Of a stretch of DNA of 64,000 bases, positions 8,286 through 16,076 are shown piece by piece; the stretch's first letter is position 1, and every line of letters starts with the position of its first letter. This DNA comes from Brevibacillus sp051967035 (lineage in GTDB: Bacteria > Bacillota > Bacilli > Brevibacillales > Brevibacillaceae), in NCBI RefSeq assembly GCF_051967035.1, contig NZ_JBQCKK010000003.1, positions 1-64,000 on the forward strand. Direction: 5' to 3'. Both the position numbers and the translations under genes were made by a program. Below the pieces are notes generated by a model that did no database searches, was not told the DNA's origin, and was given only the letters and a program-made list of their open reading frames with translations.

Positions 8286-9209
8286 TTAGATTCCTCCCTG
8301 GTAAATTTTTTTGCTCAGATAGCGTTCGCTGCCATCGGCGAACAAGGTAACAATATTCGTTCCTGGCGCTGCCTCTCTCGCTTCGCGCAACGCCGCTGCC
8401 ATCGCTGCTCCCGCCGAGCTGCCGACGAGCAAGCCTTCTTTGGCGGCGAGCTGCTTGACCAGATCGAATGCTTCCACATCGAGGATGGTGTGAATCGCAT
8501 TGAAATAGCTGGTGTCCATGAACGGCGGCAAAAACTCCATGCCGATGCCTTCCGTTTTGTGCGGGCCAGGCTCTCCCCCGTTCAGGATCGACCCTTCCGG
8601 CTCCACAATCACGGTCTTGATGTTCGGATTTTGCTCCTTCAAGTAGCGGGCTACGCCCATGAATGTACCGCCGGACCCGGCGCCTGCGACAAATACGTCC
8701 ACCTGGCCGTCCATTTGGCTCCAGATTTCCGGGCCTGTGGTCTTGTAGTGCGCATCGGGATTCGCCGGATTCGCGAACTGCTGCGGCACGAACGAGCCTG
8801 GAATCGACGCGGCCAGCTCCTGCGCCTTGGCGATTGCTCCTTTAATGCCCAACTCGGTCGGCGTATTTACAACCTCGGCCCCAAGCGCACGCATCAGCTC
8901 CTGCTTTTCCTCGGAAAACTTGGCTGGCACGCAAAAAATGACTTTATACCCGGTTCCGACAGCGGCAAGGGCAAGCCCAATTCCTGTATTTCCCGCTGTC
9001 GGTTCGATAATGGTTCCGCCTGGCTTCAGTTGACCCTTTTCCTCTGCGGCACGGATCAATTCCATTCCCAGTCTGTCCTTCACGCTGCCGCCTGGATTAA
9101 AATATTCCAGCTTGGCAAACAAGCGTACTCCCTCGGGAAGCTCGAACTGTGTCATTTCGACGATCGGCGTATTGCCAATCAGTTCCTTCACATTGCGAAA
9201 TACGTTCAC
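8286..9209 (-). CDS. mccA: Cystathionine beta-synthase-type PLP enzyme MccA
   Basis: 307 residues of the cysteine synthase/cystathionine beta-synthase family. The PLP lysine is in NPGGSVKDRLG (near residue 40) and the phosphate loop is TAGNTGIGLA. MccA (YrhA) condenses an activated serine with homocysteine to give cystathionine. Cysteine synthase is the alternative, but the immediately downstream mccB indicates the reverse transsulfuration pathway. The start is GTG 9209, ten bases after AAGGAG. Confidence 0.88.
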   Translation of the reverse strand: MNVFRNVKELIGNTPIVEMTQFELPEGVRLFAKLEYFNPGGSVKDRLGMELIRAAEEKGQLKPGGTIIEPTAGNTGIGLALAAVGTGYKVIFCVPAKFSEEKQELMRALGAEVVNTPTELGIKGAIAKAQELAASIPGSFVPQQFANPANPDAHYKTTGPEIWSQMDGQVDVFVAGAGSGGTFMGVARYLKEQNPNIKTVIVEPEGSILNGGEPGPHKTEGIGMEFLPPFMDTSYFNAIHTILDVEAFDLVKQLAAKEGLLVGSSAGAAMAAALREAREAAPGTNIVTLFADGSERYLSKKIYQGGI

Positions 9210-9402
9210 GAAAATCTGACTCCTTATGTTGAAGTACTTGCTGTTTCATTATAACATGCTGCTCTTGCAAAAAGTCCATGCGATGCACATTGAATCTCCT
9301 TCGTCCCGCGAGCAGGAAAGTGTCAACAGGGCATGTAAGCCATGGATTTATCGCCAGCGTACGATTATAATAAAGGAGAGGTTGGAAAGGAGTGAATGGA
9401 AC

Positions 9403-9630
9403 ATGGATATGATGGATCAAGTACAAGAAGTTCTCGATAAACTGCGCCCATACCTGCAACGTGACGGCGGAGACGTGCAACTCGTCGACGTAGAAGATGG
9501 CATCGTAAAGCTGCGCCTGATGGGTGCATGCGGCAGCTGCCCTTCTTCCACCATCACCCTGAAAGCAGGGATTGAACGTGCCCTGGTGGAAGAAATCCCG
9601 GGCATCAAAGAAGTGCAACAAGTATTCTAA
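9403..9630 (+). CDS. yutI: NifU C-terminal domain Fe-S scaffold YutI
   Basis: 75 residues. LRPYLQRDGGDVQLV and GACGSCPSSTITLK carry the CxxC motif that coordinates a bridging Fe-S cluster in Nfu-type proteins. Nfu proteins receive clusters from the SUF scaffold and deliver them to targets such as lipoyl synthase, which is encoded at 23.2 kb. ATG 9403 is ten bases after AAGGAG; the frame is open further upstream (to 9226) but without a ribosome-binding site. Confidence 0.92.
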   Translation: MDMMDQVQEVLDKLRPYLQRDGGDVQLVDVEDGIVKLRLMGACGSCPSSTITLKAGIERALVEEIPGIKEVQQVF

Positions 9631-9648
9631 TCCAGGCGCACAGCCATG

Positions 9649-9683
9649 AAAGCAGCTACCGTCTTCGGCGTAGCTGCTTTTTT
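9649..9683. terminator. Bidirectional terminator between yutI and the hydrolase gene
   Basis: Perfect 11-bp stem AAAGCAGCTAC / GTAGCTGCTTT around a 10-base loop, followed by T residues. Confidence 0.85.
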
Positions 9684-10633
9684 CATTTTCGCAAGGCGAA
9701 TGCTTCAGCCCTCTCGCCTGCTTTTCTCATCCCTTTTTCCAAAAAGGCGGTCACCCGCTCGGCGTACTCCTCCGGCAACAAAGCAAAGCTACGCACGTGC
9801 CCGGCCTGCGGAACCAGCCAGATTTGCGAATCCTCATCCTGAGCCAGCGCATGCAGCCGCTTGCTGTTTTCCGCAGGTACGGTGGAATCTCCCGTCCCAT
9901 GAATGAACATCATCGGCTTTTTCGCCCGGCACACGGCCTGGTACGGCCTGACATGGCGTGGATTCGCCCGGAGCAGCACCGGACTGAGGGTGAGAATCAG
10001 CCAGTTGAAGGGAAAACGGGGCAGGCCCGTCCATTGCGGCAAATTTTCTTCCAAATACTCGCGCAGCGAATAAAACGGAGAGTCTGCCACAACAGCCGCA
10101 ATCCGCGGGTCCGCTCCTCCGACGAGCAGCGATGTCGCTGCCCCCATGGAAAAGCCGATCAGACCGATTGTCTGTCCCGGCTTTTTCGCTTCGACAAAAT
10201 CAATCGCTCCAAGCAAATCTTGCTGCTCGCGCAACCCGATCGTAGTCAACGATGGACTGGACTGTCCGCTGTTGCGGAAATCGAACATCAACACATCGTA
10301 GCCGGCATGCGCCAGCTTTGCCGCGAGCGCCAGCGCCGGCAGATGCGGCTCCTGCCTGTTCTGGCTGTAGCCGTGGGCAAAAATGAGCGTCCGTCCCTTT
10401 GGCGTTCGGCCGTTTTGGGCAGCGGACAAATACCAGCCCGCCAGTGAGATTCCCGCTTCTCTGCTCGGGAACACCACCGCCTCCGCCCCCTCGATTCCGA
10501 ACTCCTGCGGGTCCATGTCGATCGGCTTGCGCACGGGATGAGTCAGACGCCAGGTGACATGCAAAGCAACAGCGGAAGCCGCTACGACGGCTGCCAGCAC
10601 AAGACCCGCTGCCAGGATGAAAACGGTGCTCAT
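9683..10633 (-). CDS. Membrane-anchored alpha/beta hydrolase
   Basis: 316 residues. An N-terminal hydrophobic segment (about residues 4-27) probably anchors it. The alpha/beta hydrolase core shows FAHGYSQNR, the nucleophile elbow GFSMGA (serine near residue 165), an aspartate in IHGTGDSTVP near residue 247, and a histidine in QAGHVRS near residue 280. This makes a complete Ser-Asp-His triad. The substrate is unknown. Its start overlaps the end of the upstream 2-hydroxyacid dehydrogenase gene by four bases (ATGA), which suggests co-translation. Confidence 0.82.
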   Translation of the reverse strand: MSTVFILAAGLVLAAVVAASAVALHVTWRLTHPVRKPIDMDPQEFGIEGAEAVVFPSREAGISLAGWYLSAAQNGRTPKGRTLIFAHGYSQNRQEPHLPALALAAKLAHAGYDVLMFDFRNSGQSSPSLTTIGLREQQDLLGAIDFVEAKKPGQTIGLIGFSMGAATSLLVGGADPRIAAVVADSPFYSLREYLEENLPQWTGLPRFPFNWLILTLSPVLLRANPRHVRPYQAVCRAKKPMMFIHGTGDSTVPAENSKRLHALAQDEDSQIWLVPQAGHVRSFALLPEEYAERVTAFLEKGMRKAGERAEAFALRK

Positions 10634-11589
10634 AGCGCTGTCAACGGCTCCTTTCCGCTCAGCACAGCAACGATATTGGCTGCCGCCAGCCGTGCCATTT
10701 CATTTCGCGTCTGGATCGTGGCGCTGCCAATATGCGGGAGAGCCACTACGTTTGGCAAAGACAAAAGCGGATGATCCGGCGAAACCGGCTCCTGTGCAAA
10801 TACGTCCAGTCCCGCCGCCCATATTTGTCCGTCCACCAAAGCCTGGTACAACGCAGCCTCGTCTACGGTTCCGCCGCGAGACACATTTACGAAGACAGCG
10901 GACTTTTTCATCAGGGCAAATTCTCTGGCTCCCATCAAGTGCCGCGTCTCTTCGGTCAGCGGCGTCAGCAGCACGACGTAGTCCGACTCCTGAAGCAGCT
11001 CATCCAGTCCGGCCAGCCGCGCTCCCGTCCTCGCCTCCGCCTCTTCCTTGCGGTGGCGGTTATGGTACAAAATGCGCATGTTGAAACCTGCTGCTCGCCG
11101 AGCCACCGCCTCGCCGATCCGCCCCATGCCGATAATGCCCAGGGTCGTTCCGTACACGCTTTGCCCGGCCATCAGGTACGGGCTCCACGAGGTCCATTCT
11201 CCGGCGAGCAAAAAACGGTTCGCTTCCGTCAGTCTGCGGCCCGTCGCCAAGAGCAGCGCGAACGCCAGATCCGCCGTCGCCTCTGTCAACACATCGGGCG
11301 TATTGGTCACCGTGATCCCTTGTCGTTTGCAGGCGGCCACGTCGATATTGTCATAGCCGACCGCCATGTTGGCGACGATCCGCAGCTTCTTCGCACGGTG
11401 CAAAAGCTCCTCATCCACCCGTTCTGTCAGCATGGTCAGCACCGCGTCCGCATGCTCGATCTCCTCCAAGAGCTTCGCGCGCGGCACAGGTGTATCTCCC
11501 TCCCACACGTTGACATCCGCTACTTCCTCCAGCATGGCTAACACTTCATGGGGTAGTTTCCTCGTGACGAATACTTGCGGTTTGCTCAT
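10630..11589 (-). CDS. D-isomer 2-hydroxyacid dehydrogenase (glyoxylate/hydroxypyruvate reductase type)
   Basis: 319 residues. The NAD(P)-binding motif is GIIGMGRIGEAVARRA near residues 148-163. The catalytic Arg lies in VNVSRGGTVDEAAL, the Glu in FAQEPVSPDHPL, and the His in LPHIGSAT. Substrates in this family include glycerate, hydroxypyruvate and glyoxylate; I cannot tell which applies. It overlaps the end of yutH by 44 bases and the start of the hydrolase gene by four, so the three genes probably form a unit. Confidence 0.88.
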   Translation of the reverse strand: MSKPQVFVTRKLPHEVLAMLEEVADVNVWEGDTPVPRAKLLEEIEHADAVLTMLTERVDEELLHRAKKLRIVANMAVGYDNIDVAACKRQGITVTNTPDVLTEATADLAFALLLATGRRLTEANRFLLAGEWTSWSPYLMAGQSVYGTTLGIIGMGRIGEAVARRAAGFNMRILYHNRHRKEEAEARTGARLAGLDELLQESDYVVLLTPLTEETRHLMGAREFALMKKSAVFVNVSRGGTVDEAALYQALVDGQIWAAGLDVFAQEPVSPDHPLLSLPNVVALPHIGSATIQTRNEMARLAAANIVAVLSGKEPLTAL

Positions 11590-12631
11590 TGTATTGCCTC
11601 CACAGCCAATCGATTTGCGGAATGGACACGCCGTAATGCTCTTCGACCAGACGGGGATAGTGCCGGAGTCCCTCTTCCATTTTCACAAGCTCGTCTTCCA
11701 GCTGGGATTGCCATGCTTCCACGTTTACTTGCTGCTTTTCCTCCAGGGGAAGCTCCTTGTAGGCTTCCACCAGCTTCAAAAAGCGGCCCGGATAGAACAT
11801 CAGCGCGTAGATCACGGCATATTCCCCGGAAAGCAAAGGCGCAACACTGTTATAGCCGTCGAAAAAGCTGATCGCGGCCTCGTCATTCCAGCCGTTGCGC
11901 CTGGTTTCGGCTTTCAGCCATTGTCCAAGATCGCGAGCCCGCATATCGAGTACCCAGTTCCATTCTCCCGCCATCAGGCGTACATCCTTCTCATTCCATA
12001 GCATATACCCTTGGTCAAAATTTTGGTAGGCTACTTTTCCAAGACCGGCTGTTTCCTTCACGACTTTATCGTAGCCCGCTTCCAGCAAATACTGGACGGA
12101 GATTTCCCCCAGTTGATGCACATACGTATAGCAGGTCAAAAGCAACTCATCCATCGGCGTAAGCTCGACATCCGATTCGTCCAGCTTATCCCGGTACTCG
12201 CTGTAATGCCGCAGTTTTCTGCGCCACGTGCTGGGCCAGTTCCCCAGCGAGCTGAACGGAATAAACAGTTTATCTCCGGAAAAATTTTTCGTCGCCTGGT
12301 GAAATTGCGCGAGCGACTGCCCGCTTGCGTAGGACGTATTTTCCGGAGTGGCTTCGCGCACTCCTCGGTACAAATAGTAAAGCTGCTCATCCTCGACAAA
12401 ATGGGACTGCCCGCCCGTGGTTTTGACCAGCTTCAGCAGCCGGATGTCTTGCTGCTGGCTGAGATGCTTGCGCACCCGCTCGATGAACTTGCTTTTGTAG
12501 CGATAACCGGCCGGCGCTTCAAACATGTAATACAGGCCCTGGTCGGTTTCGAGCACCTTGCTGGCGCCCGCCACGCGGTAGTTTTGCAACTGGAATCCAT
12601 ATCGCTCCTGGAGCAGTTCTTTTTCCTCCAT
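11546..12631 (-). CDS. yutH: Spore coat-associated kinase-like protein YutH
   Basis: 361 residues starting MEEKELLQERYGFQLQNYRV. It has the CotS/aminoglycoside phosphotransferase-like fold of YutH. Typical catalytic motifs are poor: the expected catalytic loop region reads FDQGYMLWNEKDVRLMAGEW. B. subtilis YutH is a sporulation-induced coat protein. ATG 12631 is ten bases after AGGAGG; the longer GTG-initiated frame to 12652 would overlap that ribosome-binding site. Synteny with yutG and yutF supports the name. Confidence 0.85.
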   Translation of the reverse strand: MEEKELLQERYGFQLQNYRVAGASKVLETDQGLYYMFEAPAGYRYKSKFIERVRKHLSQQQDIRLLKLVKTTGGQSHFVEDEQLYYLYRGVREATPENTSYASGQSLAQFHQATKNFSGDKLFIPFSSLGNWPSTWRRKLRHYSEYRDKLDESDVELTPMDELLLTCYTYVHQLGEISVQYLLEAGYDKVVKETAGLGKVAYQNFDQGYMLWNEKDVRLMAGEWNWVLDMRARDLGQWLKAETRRNGWNDEAAISFFDGYNSVAPLLSGEYAVIYALMFYPGRFLKLVEAYKELPLEEKQQVNVEAWQSQLEDELVKMEEGLRHYPRLVEEHYGVSIPQIDWLWRQYNEQTASIRHEETTP

Positions 12632-12753
12632 ACGGGTCCATCCTCCTTGCACACCTTCTCTTGGCGCATTGTATGTCGCAAAACCGGGATAGGTGCCTAT
12701 CTCGCTGCAAATACTAGAGGAACTGATGAGCGCCGGAAAAGGAGGAAAACCAG

Positions 12754-13275
12754 ATGAGCGAGCACCCGCTCAACAGCGAGAGCTGCCTGGAAGTGGTCAT
12801 CGGGCTTTTGGGAAAACGGGGCGTTTCCCTCGATGATATCGCTGAGATTGTGTTTTTCCTGCAAACGAAATACGTCCCCGATCTGACGATGGAGCTGTGC
12901 CTGGACAGCGTGAAGGCGGTGCTGAAAAAGCGGGAGGTGCAAAACGCGCTGTTGACGGGCATCCAGTTGGACATGCTCGCCGAGCAAAAGCAGCTGCTGC
13001 CGCCGCTTCAAACCATTATCGAGACGGACGAGCCGCTCTACGGGGTGGACGAGGTATTGGCACTTGCCATCGTCAACCTGTACGGCAGCATTGGCTTTAC
13101 CAACTTCGGCTACGTCGACAAGCTCAAGCACGGCAAGCTGGCCCAGCTCAACGACAAACGCTTCGGCGTCCACACGTTTCTGGACGATCTGGTTGGAGCG
13201 ATTGCCGCTGCCGCTTCCAGCCGGATTGCCCATCGCCAGAAGCAGCAGGAGGAGTGCCTAGAGCGAGATGCGTAG
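12754..13275 (+). CDS. yutG: Phosphatidylglycerophosphatase A-like protein YutG
   Basis: 173 residues. PgpA/YutG family features include GLLGKRGVSLDDIAEIV near the N-terminus and the conserved block GSIGFTNFGYVDKLKHGKL, then VHTFLDDLVGAIAAAA. PgpA enzymes hydrolyse phosphatidylglycerophosphate; the YutG branch lacks obvious membrane helices and its activity is less certain. GGAGG precedes ATG 12754. Its last codons overlap the ancestral 3' end of yutF, and this overlap is part of the triplicated segment described separately. Confidence 0.85.
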   Translation: MSEHPLNSESCLEVVIGLLGKRGVSLDDIAEIVFFLQTKYVPDLTMELCLDSVKAVLKKREVQNALLTGIQLDMLAEQKQLLPPLQTIIETDEPLYGVDEVLALAIVNLYGSIGFTNFGYVDKLKHGKLAQLNDKRFGVHTFLDDLVGAIAAAASSRIAHRQKQQEECLERDA

Positions 13276-13398
13276 CTGCCACTCCCGCAGATCGTCGGCG
13301 ATATGCGTCGGCTGCACTTTGTGGCGAGCCGCTTCTTCCCGCGTCGAATAGCCGGTCAGGACGAGCAGGCTGTCCAGGCCGCTATTTGCTCCGGCTTC
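13228..13398. repeat. Copy 1 of the triplicated yutG/yutF 3' junction
   Basis: 171 bases holding the native end of yutG plus the last roughly 40 codons of yutF in antisense. It matches copy 3 (15051-15216) with two mismatches in 166 bases. It diverges abruptly at 13399, where AT-rich DNA begins. Because it lacks the rest of yutF, it is a fragment created by duplication. The stretch 13276-13691 has no gene of its own apart from this repeat and small hairpins. Confidence 0.9.
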
Positions 13399-13453
13399 CT
13401 TTTTTATGTGTTACGAATCGTGTATGAGCGTTTCATAACAAAAAAGCTTTTAC

Positions 13454-13479
13454 TTACTTGCAATTGTTATTGCAAGTAA
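13454..13479. other. Perfect 11-bp inverted repeat just after copy 1
   Basis: TTACTTGCAAT (13454-13464) and ATTGCAAGTAA (13469-13479) flank a 4-base loop. There is no T tract, so it is not an obvious terminator. It lies 55 bases after the end of repeat copy 1 and could be a transposon-end relic or a regulator site. Confidence 0.6.
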
Positions 13480-13674
13480 AGCAAATGCACTATGGTGTGC
13501 ACGCAAATTTTAAGCCAACCAGATCAGAGAAGAAGCCAACTTTAAGAAGGCCACAGATCAGCCCAGACATATATGTAAAGAAAGTGGTTGTCCACATGGT
13601 AGTGTAGAGTTCTGGCAAGAAAGTTAACCAAGGTAAAGCAAACTCTGTTCTGGACGAGGTGAAGAACCCATGTG

Positions 13675-13690
13675 TTAAGGGTGTCTTAAC
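13675..13690 (-). other. Small hairpin after the lipoprotein gene
   Basis: GTTAAG and CTTAAC flank a 4-base loop immediately downstream of the lipoprotein stop codon. It may act as a weak terminator, although no T run follows. Confidence 0.35.
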
Positions 13691-13691
13691 T

Positions 13692-14165
13692 CTAATTAAC
13701 AGGATATGTTACCCACTCTATTTCCGCATAACATTCTGCTAACCAAACACTGTCTGTTTGTTTCATGCAAATCTTATATACCTTTTCATCTTTGGTTGTT
13801 ACCAAAATCATGCGGCTATGACCATGAGAAGAGATGGTTTGAAATGTGACGACCTCAGACTTTAACTGATCCGCTACAAACTTTTTAAGAACTTTTTTAT
13901 AATCCTTGTATTGTTCATCATTTTTCAGCTGTTGAATTTGTTCTGGTTTAAATTCAATAGTCGCATAATCATTCGTTTTTTGGGCTACCTCTAACAAGGC
14001 GTCCCGATCCTTGAATAACTCCGGGTGAATTTTGAAATTCGATGTCTGTGTTTGTTCGTTTGCTTGTTGAGTTGTAGATTGTTCACTAGACACCATCGCT
14101 GTACCTCCAGCGCAACCAGAAAGAATGAGCGACAACATAAAGGTAATCGTTGCTACCCTTTTCAT
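13692..14165 (-). CDS. Putative lipoprotein, unknown function, cargo of the repeat region
   Basis: 157 residues. The N-terminus MKRVATITFMLSLILSGCAG is a lipoprotein signal with lipobox LSGC, so cleavage is before the cysteine at residue 18. A Ser/Thr/Gln-rich linker (about 24-43) precedes a soluble domain (residues 45-157) containing KYKDYKKVLKKFVADQL-like helical sequence and SHGHSRMILVTTKDEKVYK. I do not recognise the family. GGAGGTC precedes ATG 14165. Base composition is clearly more AT-rich than the neighbours, which suggests transfer. It lies between copies 1 and 2 of the junction repeat. Confidence 0.75.
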   Translation of the reverse strand: MKRVATITFMLSLILSGCAGGTAMVSSEQSTTQQANEQTQTSNFKIHPELFKDRDALLEVAQKTNDYATIEFKPEQIQQLKNDEQYKDYKKVLKKFVADQLKSEVVTFQTISSHGHSRMILVTTKDEKVYKICMKQTDSVWLAECYAEIEWVTYPVN

Positions 14166-14428
14166 TGTTGACCTCCATTTTTTTGTGATTTATTGTTGCT
14201 ATTCAATAATTTTAGACCAAATTCAGGAATAATCACTACAATATACCTAAAAATTCCGTAACATCCACAACCAAAGGGCATGATGTTTCCGTAGTTAGCG
14301 ATAAGTACAGAAGAAACATGCTGATGAATCCAAGATACGGAGGAATTGTGCGGAACAGCGTTTTCGAAATCGACTGTCTCTGAGCTAGAGAATGGCTTTG
14401 ATGATGCCACAGCGCAATAGCAGTACAC
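14162..14428 (-). CDS. Small protein upstream of the lipoprotein (doubtful)
   Basis: 88 codons whose stop overlaps the lipoprotein start (ATGA), an arrangement typical of coupled genes. The sequence has one hydrophobic segment (FRYIVVIIPEFGLKLL). No clear ribosome-binding site or family signature is visible. It may be an accidental open frame or the decayed 5' part of a small membrane protein gene. Confidence 0.25.
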   Translation of the reverse strand: MYCYCAVASSKPFSSSETVDFENAVPHNSSVSWIHQHVSSVLIANYGNIMPFGCGCYGIFRYIVVIIPEFGLKLLNSNNKSQKNGGQQ

Positions 14429-14473
14429 GGAAGAGCACGTTCGACAAACTGTTCACCCGTTCAGAAAAGAAAG

Positions 14474-14703
14474 GCCCATCGCCAGAAGCAGCAGGAGGAG
14501 TGCCTAGAGCGAGATGCGTAGCTGCCACTCCCGCAGATCGTCGGTGATATGCGTCGGCTGTACGTGGTGGCGAGCCGCTTCTTCCCGCGTCGAATAGCCG
14601 GTCAGAATAAGCAGGCTGTCCAGGCCGCTGTTTGCTCCCGCTTCAATGTCGGTAAACAGGTTGTCGCCGACGCTCAACGTCTGGGATGCATCTGTGCCGA
14701 TAA
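14474..14703. repeat. Copy 2 of the yutG/yutF 3' junction, diverged allele
   Basis: The first 66 bases shared with the other copies are identical. The yutF-derived part then differs from copy 3 at about eleven positions in 200 bases. It extends further into yutF than copy 1: on the - strand it encodes the end of a YutF homologue, including GTDASQTLSVGDNLFTDI where the intact gene has GTKARETLIVGDNLFTDI. So copy 2 comes from a different yutF allele than copies 1 and 3. It is a gene fragment with no start codon. It also fills the gap between the flanking small genes. Confidence 0.88.
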
Positions 14704-14710
14704 CAAAAAA

Positions 14711-14731
14711 GCACGAGCAACATGCCCATGC
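14711..14731 (-). terminator. Terminator of the 52-residue membrane protein gene
   Basis: On the - strand GCATGGGCA and TGCTCGTGC pair along 9 bp (two G-U wobbles) around a 3-base loop, followed by six T. The T run touches the edge of repeat copy 2. Confidence 0.75.
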
Positions 14732-14753
14732 TTATGACGGGAAGGCAATATAA

Positions 14754-14912
14754 TCATTCCTTCCATAACTTGTCTATTACGAAATGAACCGCAATAATCG
14801 TTGCCATGAAGCTCAAGTAAGGCTCATCCGTCTTTAGTATCCCGCCGACACCCAAAAATACAGCGAGGGAAAGTCCAAGGAGGGATAACAAGTACGTCCA
14901 TTTTCGGCTCAA
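14754..14912 (-). CDS. 52-residue membrane protein with TTG start, cargo of the repeat region
   Basis: The frame begins with TTG 14912, eight bases after AAGGAGAG, and encodes 52 residues beginning LSRKWTYLLSLLGLSLAVFL (the first is read as Met). It has two hydrophobic segments (about 7-26 and 34-47) separated by KTDEPYLS, and ends DKLWKE. A terminator follows 23 bases downstream, so this is a complete small transcription unit. No family is recognised. It sits between junction-repeat copies 2 and 3. Confidence 0.6.
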   Translation of the reverse strand: MSRKWTYLLSLLGLSLAVFLGVGGILKTDEPYLSFMATIIAVHFVIDKLWKE

Positions 14913-15050
14913 ATGATCGTCTCTCCTTTCCTTGCTTTTATCGTAACGACTACACCCGAAACCATTTCATCCGCCCCCACTCATGATTGCTTGCCAACCA
15001 TTCCGTAGCGGCATGCGGGTTAAAATTGCTTCGCCTCTAACCAGCCCAAT

Positions 15051-15216
15051 TCGCCAGAAGCAGCAGGAGGAGTGCCTAGAGCGAGATGCGTAGCTGCCAC
15101 TCCCGCAGATCGTCGGCGATATGCGTCGGCTGCACTTTGTGGCGAGCCGCTTCTTCCCGCGTCGAATAGCCGGTCAGGACGAGCAGGCTGTCCAGGCCGC
15201 TGTTAGCTCCGGCTTC
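15051..15216. repeat. Copy 3 of the yutG/yutF 3' junction, at the intact yutF
   Basis: 166 bases comprising a duplicated yutG tail (with its stop codon) and the genuine 3' end of yutF. Sequence left of 15051 is unrelated to yutG upstream sequence, so the yutG tail here is a remnant without a gene body. It is almost identical to copy 1. Confidence 0.9.
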
Positions 15217-15855
15217 AATGTCGGTGAACAGGTTGTCGCCGACGATCAACGTCTCGCGCGCTTTTGTTCCAAGGACGGAAAGCGCGTAGCGCACGATGAT
15301 CGGCTCCGGCTTGCCGATGACGAGCGGCTTGGTGCCCGATGCGACGGAAACGGCGGCAACGAGCGAGCCGTTTCCTGGAAACAAGCCGTTGTCCGTCGGC
15401 AACGCGGCGTCCGCATTGGTCGCGATAAAAGTAGCGCCTGCGCGAATGGCGGAAGCAGCAATCGACAGCTTTTCGTACGTGAAGGCACGGTCGATTCCGA
15501 CGATGACGTAGGCAGGATGGTCAGCTGTCAGCCTGAAGCCTGCCGCTTCCAGCTGCGACAGCAAGCCTTCCTCGCCAATCGCATACACGCTTGCTCCTGC
15601 GGGTGCCTTTTCTTGCAAATACTTCACAGTCGCCATACTGGTCGTATAGACATCCTGGGCGGTTGCCTCCACTCCCATCCCGCTCAGTCTCGCTGCCACT
15701 TGCTCGGCCGTTGCGGACGAATTGTTGGTCAAAAACAGGTACGGAATCCCGTTCGCTTTCAAGTAACGAACAAATTCGGCAGCGCCGGGAATCGGCTCGC
15801 GGCCGCGGTAAATCGTTCCATCCAGATCAATCAGATAGCCTTTGTATGGGTTCAT
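15076..15855 (-). CDS. yutF: HAD-IIA family sugar-phosphatase-like hydrolase YutF
   Basis: 259 residues. HAD motif I is YLIDLDGTIYRG near residue 10, motif II is FLTNNSSA, and motifs III-IV are IGKPEP and IVGDNLFTDI. The type IIA cap lies between motifs II and III. Members of this family (NagD-like, YutF) dephosphorylate small phosphoesters. ATG 15855 has GGAGGAG upstream; the longer open frame to 16071 has no ribosome-binding site. Its 3' end is the segment repeated at 13.2 and 14.5 kb. Confidence 0.9.
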   Translation of the reverse strand: MNPYKGYLIDLDGTIYRGREPIPGAAEFVRYLKANGIPYLFLTNNSSATAEQVAARLSGMGVEATAQDVYTTSMATVKYLQEKAPAGASVYAIGEEGLLSQLEAAGFRLTADHPAYVIVGIDRAFTYEKLSIAASAIRAGATFIATNADAALPTDNGLFPGNGSLVAAVSVASGTKPLVIGKPEPIIVRYALSVLGTKARETLIVGDNLFTDIEAGANSGLDSLLVLTGYSTREEAARHKVQPTHIADDLREWQLRISL

Positions 15856-16076
15856 GTTGCTTCTCCTCCATCCCGATTCCTCTCTCTTTTTGGCAAAACA
15901 GCCACTCTTCCTTACGATACTCGTTTTTGCGCCATTTGACGAGCCGCCCGTCCGTTTGGCTGCTCCACGAACTCTGCCCCCATGCTCCCCCCTGCGGAAG
16001 ACAGCCTTTTTGGCAGCAAAAAAGCCACCCTGTACCGAATCGAATCGTACCAAAGTGGCGATCATTGACATTGTTC

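Noticed and set aside
9210..9260. S-box or T-box leader for mccA-mccB
   Set aside because: The space upstream of mccA is too short and has no T-box or S-box landmarks.
14549..14737. A + strand frame across repeat copy 2
   Set aside because: It is the antisense of the yutF fragment. Frames of the same kind occur at copies 1 and 3, all produced by the repeat.
13228..15216. CRISPR array
   Set aside because: The three repeat copies are 166-230 bases long, are gene ends, and are separated by unequal gene-bearing intervals. No short regular repeats or cas genes are present. I saw no CRISPR array anywhere in the window.
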